From NCBI GenBank assembly GCA_029582265.1, contig CM055816.1, forward strand, positions 87,071,288 through 87,135,287: a stretch of DNA of 64,000 bases, read 5' to 3'. Within the stretch, counting starts at the first letter, position 1; each line of letters opens with the position of its first letter. A model generated the notes under the pieces. That model had not been told where the DNA came from. It saw nothing but the letters and a program-made list of their open reading frames with translations, and ran no database searches. Position numbers and translations under genes: made by a program. This document shows, in pieces, positions 49,101 to 61,100 of the stretch. This DNA comes from Zoroaster sp. YZ-2022 (Eukaryota > Echinodermata > Asteroidea > Forcipulatida > Zoroasteridae).

Positions 49101-52100
49101 TTGCACGCCAGTGTACATTGAAGGGAAGGTACAACATTGGTCATGTTGGAAAAACTGCTTCTATGAGTATGCTTACTCTCTTTGAATCAAGATACATTGA
49201 AGGGAAGGCACAACATTGGTAATGTTGGCAAAACTGCTTCTATGAGTATGCTTACTGTCTTTAAATCAAGATATACATTGAAGGGAAGGTACAACATCGG
49301 TCATGTTGGCAAAACTGCTTCTATGAGTATGCTTACTCTCTTTGAATCAAGATATACATTGAAGGGAAGGTACAACATCGGTCATGTTGGCAAAACTGCT
49401 TCTATGAGTATGATTACTCTCTTTGAATCAAGATATACATTGAAGGGAAGGTACAACATTGGTCATGTTGGAAAAACTGCTTCTATGAGTATGCTTACTC
49501 TCTTTGAATCAAGATACATTGAAGGGAAGGCACAACATTGGTAATGTTGGCAAAACTGCATCTATGAGTATGCTTACTCTCTTTGAATCAAGATACATTG
49601 AAGGGAAGGTACACCATTGGTAATGTTGGCAAAACTGCTTCTATGAGTATGCTTACTGTCTTTAAATCAAGATATACATTGAAGGGAAGGTACAACATCG
49701 GTCATGTTGGAAAAACTGCTTCTATGACACTATGAACATCTCCTCCGTGAATGCACCGTGAAAGCTCGGTGAATTGCACTTTTTCCGTGAAAATGCATTT
49801 TCACGACGAGTTCACGGTGCTGACGCCCCAGTGGTTTCGTTCACGGTGTTTTCACCGAGTATTCACCGAGTGTATGTCTCCTATTGTTATACAGTGGATT
49901 TAATCCTATTGCACTGACACAAAAGCAAGGCATGGTTTAGGCTTTTAGTAGTAATAACCTCTCCCATTGTGCGCTTATCTTGGATGAATGGATTAGTTTA
50001 GTCAAAACACACGCAACGTAAATAATACATGCCGAGTCTGTACATAGACGTGCATGCAGCGTGTGCGTCGGATATATAGCATTGACGCATTGATCGTCGA
50101 TTCGTGTCGCTGTACCGCATACCTAGCGTGTATGTTATAAAAATGTACATTACGTGGCCAGGGCTAGGCTTCGCTTTTGGTGGTCGTCAACATGCTGTCA
50201 AAGGGTCGACTAGCAAATAAAAATAAAAAAAGTGAACTGAATACTGCCACATCCAAATGCATAAAACTTGATGTTTTTTCGGGTTAACATTGTGTTTTTT
50301 ATTTATTGTTTTAATTTGGTGACATAAACTGTAAGTGTTGCAATACTGTTTTTATGAGGCCAACATATCGTCCATGTACGTAATTCGCCCTTTTCGTGAA
50401 ATGACGCACTTACCGTTGGCTTAGCATTTCTCGGAAAATTTACAAAACTATGGCGTATTACTGGTTGCATAAACTTATCCAAGTCATGCTTGTTACAGAA
50501 ATAAAAATTATAGTGAAACAAATATGGTTAAGTGTCTTGCTCAAGGACACAATTGTCACGGCCAGGATTCGAACCCACATTCTGCTGCTAACACCAGAAC
50601 TTGAGTCCGGTAATCTAGACCGCTCGTACGACACTTCACAAGAAAGAAGATGCAGGCCGTTTTATTTATTTTCCAAGATGGCCGCAAAAATTTAAATCCA
50701 AGAATGGTGCCAACTAGCTGTGGAGGTCGAAAAGTGGATATCTGCTTTTCAGCTGTCTAAATATTGAAAAAGCAGATTGAACGTTGTTGCAAGTGCCTTT
50801 TACCGCTTTTCTTTGTCTTTAAACAAGTTCAGCTTTCTGCCTTTTTGCTTTTCGGTTTGAAGACAAGCACGGTAAATTTTTGCTACTTTTCTGCTCGACG
50901 AAAAAGGCAGATTAGACGTTTTGTTACACAGTGGCACAAAAGTGGTTTGTCAACAAATTTGCTCATTATTTCTTAGCGGCTTCATGTACCGGTAGGTCAT
51001 TGAAAATTCAAGACATGATTCGAACTTATGGTCCGATATCATGAGACAATTTTGGTGACGTTTAATAAAAGCTGTTGTGATTTTTTGGCAAGGATTTCTA
51101 AGAAAGAAATCTTTAACGATGAGACACAAGGAATGAATCTGAATCTGGTACACGCTGCATCGCGTCGACCCCAGGCCGACGTGCGACACGTTCGGCCGGG
51201 CAATCTCTGTGGTTCACTGATCGATATTGGGCACCTCGTGCTTGAGCAAAGAGTCTCAAATTTGTCAACAAATTTGCTCATTATTTCTTAAGCGACTTCA
51301 TGTATGTTATTGAAAATTCAAGACATGATTCGAACTTATGGTCCGATATCATGAGACAGTTTTGGTGACGTTTAATAAAAGCGTTGTGATTTTTTTGGCA
51401 AGGATTTCTTAAACAACTCTACACTGGAAGTCAGTCGTACTTGTGCAAAGTGAAGTCTTAAATTTGTTAACAAATTTGCTCATTATTTCTTAGCGGCTTC
51501 ATGTAGGTCATTGAAAATTCAAGACATGATTCGAACTTATGGTCCGATATCATGAGACAATTAGTGACGTTTAATAAAAGCGTTGTGATTTTTTGGCAAG
51601 GATTTCTAAGAAAGAAATCTTTAACGATGAGACACAAGGAATGAATCTGAATCTGGTACACGCTGCAGTCGACCCCAGGCCGGCGTGCGACACGTTCGGC
51701 GGGCAATCTCTGTGGTTCACTGATCGATATTGGGCACCTCGTACTTGAGCAAAGAGTCTCGAATTTGTCAACAAATTTGCTCATTATTTCTTAAGCGGCT
51801 TCATGTATGTTATTGAAAATTCAAGACATGATTCGAACTTATGGTCCGATATCATGAGACAGTTTTGGTGACGTTTAATAAAAGCGTTGGATTTTTTGGC
51901 AAGGATTTCTTAAACATCTCTACAGTGGAAGTCAGTCGTACTTGTGCAAAGTGAAGTCTTAAATTTGTTAACAAATTTGCTCATTATTTCTTAGCGGCTT
52001 CATGTAGGTCATTGAAAATTCAAGACATGATTCGAACTTATGGTCCGATATCATGAGACAATTTTGGTGACGTTTAATAAAAGCGTTGTGATTTTGGCAA

Positions 52101-55100
52101 GGATTTCTAAGAAAGAAATCTTTAACGATGAGACACAAGGAATGAATCTGAATCTGGTACACGCTGCACGCTGGTCGACCCCAGGCCGACGTGCGGCAGC
52201 GGGCCGGGCAATCTCTGTGGTTCACTGATCGATATTGGGCACCTCGTACTTGAGCAAAGAGTCTCAAATTTGTCAACAAATTTGCTCATTATTTCTTAAG
52301 CGGCTTCATGTATGTTATTGAAAATTAAGACATGATTCGAACTTATGGTCCGATATCATGAGACAGTTTTGGTGACGTTTAATAAAAGCGTTGTGATTTT
52401 TGGCAAGGATTTCTTAAACATCTCTACAGTGGAAGTCAGTCGTACTTGTGCAAAGTGAAGTCTTAAATTTGTTAACAAATTTGCTCATTATTTCTTAGCG
52501 GCTTCATGTAGGTCATTGAAAATTCAAGACATGATTCAAACTTATGGTCCGATATCATGAGACAATTTTGGTGACGTTTAATAAAAGCGTTGTGATTTTT
52601 TGGCAAGGATTTCTAAGAAAGAAATCTTTAACGATGAGACACAAGGAATGAATCTGAATCTGGTACACGCTGCACGCGGTCGACCCCAGGCCGGCGATGC
52701 GGCGCATTCGGCGAAGCAATCTCTGTGGTTCACGGATCGATATTGGGCACCTCGTACTTGAGCAAAGAGTCTCAAATTTGTCAACAAATTTGCTCATTAT
52801 TTCTTAGCGGCTTCATGTATGTTATTGAAAATTCAAGGCATGATTCGATCTTGAACTCAGCTATCATAACACAATTTTGTGAAGTTTAATCGTTGCTACC
52901 CTGAATAAAGAAAGCTGAAATAAATAAATAAATGAATTGTTGGGAATGAAATTTTTTTAAGAAAACAATTCTTGAACGAAGAGGCGCACTTCAGCCTGGC
53001 TCCTTCCAAGTGTACTACCACACGTAATTGTATCAGCACGTCAGGGGACATGACCTGCGGAAGCAGCTGCTGTGTGTGAAACCAATTTATTATGGACTAT
53101 CATCTTCTTACGGTTTTGATAATTTAACTTCATGATTATTATTTTATTGATATAATCAACAATCAATGAGCATCGTCATTCGTCCGAGGTTTGATGTCCC
53201 TTTTTCTCATCTCATGTAACGAAAAACTCTAATTTTGATGGCACTATGTTTTGAGTAAGGATTAGTTTTATTATTGTAAGACTAAGATGTTGTAAAGCGA
53301 CAGTTCCATGGAGAAGAACAAATTAAAGCCGTTTGTAATAATTCGATCTGTTATCAATGACAAGTGTAGGCACAACCGTCAAGGTATTAAAACTTCATAC
53401 ATATAAATCATCAATATAAACTTTAAACACTATTTAGCGCATCGTTTTGATACGTGTGCATGACTAGGCCTAAAAGCTTTATATTTAGGGTAACTTGTTG
53501 ATGTTCAGTTTCCTGTTTATATTTACAAATACATAGGCCTATTGCCAAATAAATTATTTCAAGTGACAAGCCAAGTATCATTATTAATCCATTTGCTTTG
53601 AATAAAAACAATTCGATTCCTTGTAAAGCATAAAGTACATCATAGCACGGAAAAGTAGAAACACATGAATCATGGAGGAAGGAACCCAGATAATGACACT
53701 TCGACATTGGTAATGTTTACACGATCCTGGAAATAAATGAGGACTGCGTGTGGTGGTAAGCAAGTGTGTAATTATTACGGGGTTCCCGGCTGCGAGCACA
53801 TGGTCGCGGCTGGTAATCGGGCGGCGTGCATGCATTTTGAACGTGCACTAGAGGTCACCGTGAATGATTGCAACAACGGTTTCATGGGCGGCGGGCGCGC
53901 TCTCACACAAGTCACGCAGTGCGATACGTGAATAAAACGACGTTCGTTAATCGAGTCATATCGCAAATCTATAAACCTCACCGGGTTCATAAACAATAAC
54001 ATAAATAAATTTGCAAACATACAAAACACGAGACCGACCTTCGGCCAAAGTCCTGCCGGGGTTAAAGAGGATTGTTGTAGCTGCCAGAATTGTGTTTTCT
54101 ATGAGCCTTGGCAGCGAATTTAATCATTTCACAGTTACATTTATTGTTAACGGACATCGAAGGCCTACTGTATTTTCCTCTACTGCTAAAGAAAGCCAAA
54201 CAAAAAGCAATGGGGTGCCTGTATCGTTGCAAACGATCAGCGCACGCAAATTGCAATGCCGAAAATGTAACCTGCCCGTCAAGTCGTAGCAGAATTTTTC
54301 AAGCAACCTATAACCATGGAGCTGGAGGAAGAAAATACCAACAGTACCGTTATGTTTAGTGTGTTTACCTTCCATCCAAGAGGGATTATCACATGCACAA
54401 AAGCGTCAACAATGGGCAAGAGGATAACTTCCTTTGATGTAGTTAATGAGCTGGCCTCAACTGAGCTTTCGAGGTTCACCGCGTTTTCACCCAGCTTTCA
54501 CCGAGGACCAAACAAAAGATTTGTTTAACGGTGGTTTCACCGTGCATTCACGGTGCTCTCACACCGTGAAATGGGAACGAGCGCCGTGAAATTCACGGAA
54601 AAAGTGCAATTCACCGAGCTTTCACGGTGCATTCACGGAGGAGATGTTCATAGTGTGAGTATGCTTACTCTCTTTGAATCAAGATACACATTGAAGGGAA
54701 GGTACAACATTGGTAATGTTGGCAAAACTGCTTCTATGAGTATGCTTACTCTTTGAATCAAGATACATTGAAGGGAAGGTACAACATTGGTAATGTTGGC
54801 AAAACTGCTTCTATGAGTATGCTTACTGTCTTTAAATCAAGATATACATTGAAGGGAAGGTACAACATCGGTCATGTTGGCAAAACTGCTTCTATGAGTA
54901 TGCTTACTGTCTTTGAACCAAGATATACATTGAAGGGAAGGTACAACATCGGTCATGTTGGCAAAACTGCTTCTATGAGTATGCTTACTCTCTTTGAACC
55001 AAGATATACATTGAAGGGAAGGTACAACATCGGTCATGTTGGCAAAACTGCTTCTATGAGTATGCTTACTCTCTTTGAATCAAGATATACATTGAAGGGA

Positions 55101-58100
55101 AGGTACAACATCGGTCATGTTGGCAAAACTGCTTCTATGAGTATGCTTACTCTCTTTGAATCAAGATATACATTGAAGGGAAGGTACAACATCGGTCATG
55201 TTGGCAAAACTGCTTCTATGAGTATGCTTACTCTCTTTGAATCAAGATATACATTGAAGGGAAGGTACAACATCGGTCATGTTGGCAAAACTGCTTCTAC
55301 AGGGTGTCCCCATAAAAAGTATACCGAGATAAAAATTACTGTAATGGCAAAACTACTTTATATATGGGAAAGACAAATATATCTCTAGAAAGGGCAGAAT
55401 GTCCTCTTTGCAATGGTATACAGCTTGTGATGTTATTGACACAGATGAGTGAACAAATTAGACAGATGTTAAGGGTACTGAAAGCAGGACTGTGACAAGT
55501 TTGCATATTTGAATAACAAAGGTCCAAAAAGCATTTTAAAAAACCTGCACATTAAACTTTTGAGGTAAGTAGCGAAAACAAAGCAGATTACATTGTTTTA
55601 GGTACATTCCTTGTTTTCAAGAATGTGTTGAAAAAACAAAGGCATTTGGTATTCTGCACACTTGTATGGTTGAGATTTGTTATTCAAATATGCAAACTTG
55701 TCACAGTCCTGCTTTCAGTACCCTTAACATCTGTATAGTTTGTCCACTCATCTGTGTCAATAACATCACAAGCTGTATACCATTGCAAAGAGGACATTCT
55801 GCCCTTTCTAGAGATATATTTCTCTTTCCCATATATAAAGTAGTTTTGCCATTACAGTAATTTTTATCTCGGTATACTTTTTATGGGGACACCCTGTATG
55901 AGTATGCTTACTCTCTTTGAACCAAGATATACATTGAAGGGAAGGTACAACATCGGTCATGTTGGCAAAACTGCTTCTATGAGTATGCTTACTCTCTTTG
56001 AACCAAGATATACATTGAAGGGAAGGTACAACATCGGTCATGTTGGCAAAACTGCTTCTATGAGTATGCTTACTCTCTTTGAACCAAGATATACATTGAA
56101 GGGAAGGTACAACATCGGTCATGTTGGCAAAACTGCTTCTATGAGTATGCTTACTCTCTTTGAATCAAGATATACATTGAAGGGAAGGTACAACATCGGT
56201 CATGTTGGCAAAACTGCTTCTATGAGTATGCTTACTCTCTTTGAATCAAGATATACATTGAAGGGAAGGTACAACATCGGTCATGTTGGCAAAACTGCTT
56301 CTATGAGTATGCTTACTCTCTTTGAATCAAGATATACATTGAAGGGAAGGTACAACATCGGTCATGTTGGCAAAACTGCTTCTATGAGTATGCTTACTCT
56401 CTTTGAATCAAGATATACATTGAAGGGAAGGTACAACATCGGTCATGTTGGCAAAACTGCTTCTATGAGTATGCTTACTCTCTTTGAATCAAGATATACA
56501 TTGAAGGGAAGGTACAACATCGGTCATGTTGGCAAGACTGCTTCTATGAGTATGCTTACTCTCTTTGAATCAAGATATACATTGAAGGGAAGGTACAACA
56601 TCGGTCATGTTGGCAAGACTGCTTCTATGAGTATGCTTACTCTCTTTGAATCAAGATATACATTGAAGGGAAGGTACAACATCGGTCATGTTGGCAAGAC
56701 TGCTTCTATGAGTATGCTTACTCTCTTTGAATCAAGATATACATTGAAGGGAAGGTACAACATCGGTCATGTTGGCAAGACTGCTTCTATGAGTATGCTT
56801 ACTCTTTGAATCAAGATATACATTGAAGGGAAGGTACAACATCGGTCATGTTGGCAAGACTGCTTCTATGAGTATGCTTACTCTCTTTGAATCAAGATAT
56901 ACATTGAAGGGAAGGTACAACATCGGTCATGTTGGCCAGACTGCTTCTATGAGTATGCTTACTCTCTTTGAATCAAGATATACATTGAAGGGAAGGTACA
57001 ACATCGGTCATGTTGGCCAGACTGCTTCTATGAGTATGCTTACTCTCTTTGAATCAAGATATACATTGAAGGGAAGGTACAACATCGGTCATGTTGGCCA
57101 GACTGCTTCTATGAGTATGCTTACTGTCTTTGAATCAAGATATACATTGAAGGGAAGGTACAACATCGGTCATGTTGGCCAGACTGCTTCTATGAGTATG
57201 CTTACTGTCTTTGAATCAAGATATACATTGAAGGGAAGGTACAGCATCGGTCATGTTGGCCAAACTGCTTCTATGAGTATGCTTACTGTCTTTGAATCAA
57301 GATATACATTGAAGGGAAGGTACAGCATCGGTAATGTTGGCCAAACTGCTTCTATGAGTATGCTTACTGTCTTTGAATCAAGATATACATTGAAGGGAAG
57401 GTACAGCATCGGTCATGTTGGCAAAACTGCTTCTATGAGTATGCTTACTCTCTTTGAATCAAGATATACATTGAAGGGAAGGTACAGCATCGGTAATGTT
57501 GGCAAAACTGCTTCTATGAGTATGCTTACTGTCTTTGAATCAAGATATACATTGAAGGGAAGGTACAACATCGGTAATGTTGGCAAAACTGCTTCTATGA
57601 GTATGATTACTCTCTTTGAATCAAGATATACATTAAACAACCAGTCTTTGAAAATTTCAGCTCAATGCAGACCCTTTATAAGTGATGAGAGAAGTGTGGA
57701 TAAACATTCACACTATTGGTAATGTTGGCAAAACTGCTACTAAAAGTACTTTTGACCTTTCAAAGTGTTTTGAGGGATCAAAGTATACAAGGGTTAATCC
57801 TAATTGCATCTTCCTGGTCTTAGGTAAATGTGACAAGTGACCACTACACCTTCGATACCCGCCAAGATCTAACGTACTCCAACCGATATGAAAGTCGTCT
57901 GTATATTGGACCAGTCAATGAAAACTTTGATTATGGGACCTATGTCTGTCAAGCTTACAATGACCTTGGACAGACGACATTCTCTGTGCAGCTTGAGCAA
58001 ACAAGTAAGAGAGAGACTTGAATTTTTTTAAAGAGACTTGTTTATGTCTGATTAATATCCTCAAAAACGTTATTACCACCACCACCACCACCACCACCAC

Positions 58101-61100
58101 CACCACCACCACCACCACCACCACCACCAGTCATAATTATCACTTATCCTATTGACAAACCCTTAAACTGTTGTATTTTCGTCCATAGGTGAGCCTGAAG
58201 CACCGTTTGATCTCAAAGTGGATAAAATCACCCATGATTCGGTCAAACTCAGCTGGAAGGCAGGTACGAACATCACCAATGTATTTAAATTGAAAGCTTT
58301 TTCCTGTATGAAGCATCTCTTAATGTTATGTTCCCATTCCATTTGGAATGTTCCTACTGGGAACACAGCACGTTCAGATGGAAACATGGGAACTGCATGC
58401 ATTCTTGATGGGAGCAGGCAGTGTTCCCGATGGGAGCAGGCAGGGTTCCCGGTGGGAACCTTCCTGAATTCTCCTGAGGACGATCAGAGCATACTGATCA
58501 AAACGTCAAGTTGTAACCTCCAGTTCTTTTCAGAACTAATTGCTACTCAATTGAGATTTTCACATGGTGTCACCGCAATTAGTCTTTATACTTATCCTCT
58601 TCACCATGCAAAGCTACAAGTTTTACCTTCCTGAATCCACCAAAATCCAACACCATGCATGGGCTATACAATACTGAGTCCATCAAAGTGCAACACAACC
58701 AGCTGTTGGGGATTGATGGGTTTGGGGTAGTTAGGGTTAAATCTAGCCCCATTCTAGGGCCAATACACTGGACTCCCTCCGTACCCTAGTTTTTTTGTAC
58801 ACGTAGGGCTAGGGCCAAGGATACAATTTTTTTTCTTCAACTTTTAATCTGCTAATTAGTACAACCTAACCTAATTATTACAACTGTTAACTGTTAACCC
58901 CCTAATAATTTTGGCTAGGAACCTTCCTGAATCCACCAAAATCCAACACCATGTATGGGCTATACAGTACTGAGACCATCAAAGTGCAACACAACCAACT
59001 GTTTGATGGGTTTGACACCGTTAGGGTTAATAGACATTCACCAAAAGTGTATACCTTAAAAGTGTTTGTTCAATCTGGTTCCACAAAAACAGGTTTTGAT
59101 GGAGGCCGACCCCAAACATTCCAGTTGCGTTTCAACGTCAAGGGGGATCAGCAGTACCAATATGTAGACGTCATTCCCCCAGAAGCGACCAGCTACACAC
59201 TGACCAACCTCAACCCTATTACCCATTATGAGTTCACCGTGCGAGGACGTAACGACCTCGGCACCGGGGCATACTTCCTCGGGACTGTTTCTGCCACTAC
59301 TGACGGTATGTAATGTTTTTTGTCTAGTTACCTTATTTCATCTGTAATGAGAATTATAACAAGTTGTGAGACTTACGTGGAGGTGAGTCAATTTGTGGCA
59401 ATGATTTGAATCGGCATCATATGGGTATAAAGTCCTTTTGTTTAATCACCTATTGATACGAGTAATAATTTGTTGTTTTTGTTTACACAGATGCTCCGAT
59501 TCAACCTATTATCCCTGGCCCATCAGGTAAGCTTCACCACCAATATTACTCTCCCCATTAGGTAACATCCAAGATAACACCCCTCTCTACCTAGTCTGTT
59601 CCCCTACTCCCCCATTGTAGCTATCTAGTGGGTAACATCCCTATCTACTTGTTCCCCCTACTCTCCCCATTGTAGGCATCTTAGTGGGTAACATCCCTCT
59701 CTACTTGTTCCCCTACTCTCCCCATTGTAGGTATCTTAGTGGGTAACATCCCTCTCTACTTGTTCCCCTACTCTCCCCATTGTAGGTATCTTAGTGGGTA
59801 ACATCCCTCTCTACTTGTTCCCCTACTCTCCCCATTGTAGGTATCTTAGTGGGTAACATCCCTCTCTACTTGTTCCCCTACTCTCCCCATTGTAGGTATC
59901 TTAGTGGGTAACATCCCTCTCTACTTGTTCCCCTACTCTCCCCATTGTAGGTATCTTAGTGGGTAACATCCCTCTCTACTTCTTCCCCTACTCTCCCCAT
60001 TGTAGGTATTTTAGTGGGTAACATCCCTCTATACTTGTTCCCCTACTCCCCCATTGTAGGTATCTTAGTGGGTAACATCCCTCTCTACTTGTTCCCCTAC
60101 TCTCCCCATTGTAGGTATCTTAGTGGGTAACATCCCTCTCTACTTGTTCCCCTACTCTCCCCATTGTAGGTATATTAGTGGGTAACATCCCTCTATACTT
60201 GTTCCCCCTACCCCCCATTGTAGGTATCTTAGTGGGGAACATCCCTCTCTACTTGTTCCCCCTACTCCCCCATTGTAGGTATCTTAGTGGGTAACATCCC
60301 CTCTACTTGTTCCCCCTACTCTCCCCATTGTAGGTATCTTAGTGGGTAATATCCCTCTCTACTTGTTCACCTTACTCCCCCATTGTAGGTATCTTAGTGG
60401 GTAACATCCCTCTCTACTTGTTCCCCTACTCTCCCCATTGTACGTATCTTAGTGGGTAACATCCCTCTTTACTTGTTCCCCCAACTCTCCCCATTGCAGG
60501 TATCTTAGTGGGTAACATCCCTCTCTACTTGTTCCTCCTGGTGACTTTTTTGAGTCTTCTGAGTTGTGTCTTCCTCAATCTCTTTCTCATATGTTGTCTC
60601 ATCAAGAGAAGAACGTCCAAGAAACAACATCTAGGTAAGTCTGTGGCATGCGCGTAGCTTGGGGGAGGGGCCTTTTTTTCTTCTTTTTTTAAATTAAAAA
60701 TTGTTGCACAGCCAGCCAAATACTTGACCCTATTTTACCCTTAAAGGGCTGGGGAAGTTGTTCTATAACCTCAATCAAAATATTTTTGGAGGGAAATTTT
60801 TCCGGGGGCCACTTTAAAAAAAAATATTTCCGCCTCCCTTCCCTTGACAAATTTCTGGCTATGTGCCAGTATAATGGCATTAGTTGTTCAAATCGTGCCT
60901 AAGACAAGACAAGACAAGACAAGACAAGACAAGACAGCAAAGTGATGTGATAAGAGCTTACTGTACATTGCCATGAGCAATGACCATATAAATATAACGA
61001 TTGATTGATTGACACAACACAACAGCTCAAACCTTTTGTGTCACTGGATCTGATATGGTTGGCAATGTTACTGACACCATTTTATTAAGTTCTAAGCCAG

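Larger units (their letters stand above)
49728..54655. mobile_element. CACTA-type element, 4.9 kb, apparently non-autonomous
   Basis: Starts CACTATGAACATCTCCTCCG and ends with its complement CGGAGGAGATGTTCATAGTG. The 3-bp duplication TGA (49725-49727, 54656-54658) comes from the satellite word CTATGAGTATG. The inverted match extends about 63 bp. Both ends are rich in a TTCACGGTG/TTCACCGAG subterminal motif. Inside are a SINE fragment (50522-50637) and a ~505-bp tandem repeat (50945-52860). No transposase is recognised. Confidence 0.9.

Noticed and set aside
55883..56809. 308-codon open frame (and others up to 289 codons) made of a 27-residue repeat
   Set aside because: It is the 81-bp satellite; 81 is a multiple of three, so frames stay open by chance. 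It lies in an intron, is cut by transposons, and the frame breaks at each 79-bp unit.
58951..59313. Longer 5' version of the FN3 exon starting at an upstream ATG
   Set aside because: The upstream part lies in a TTAA-type MITE that also occurs at 58620; the AG at 59091-59092 joins exon 16 in frame and restores the FN3 fold.
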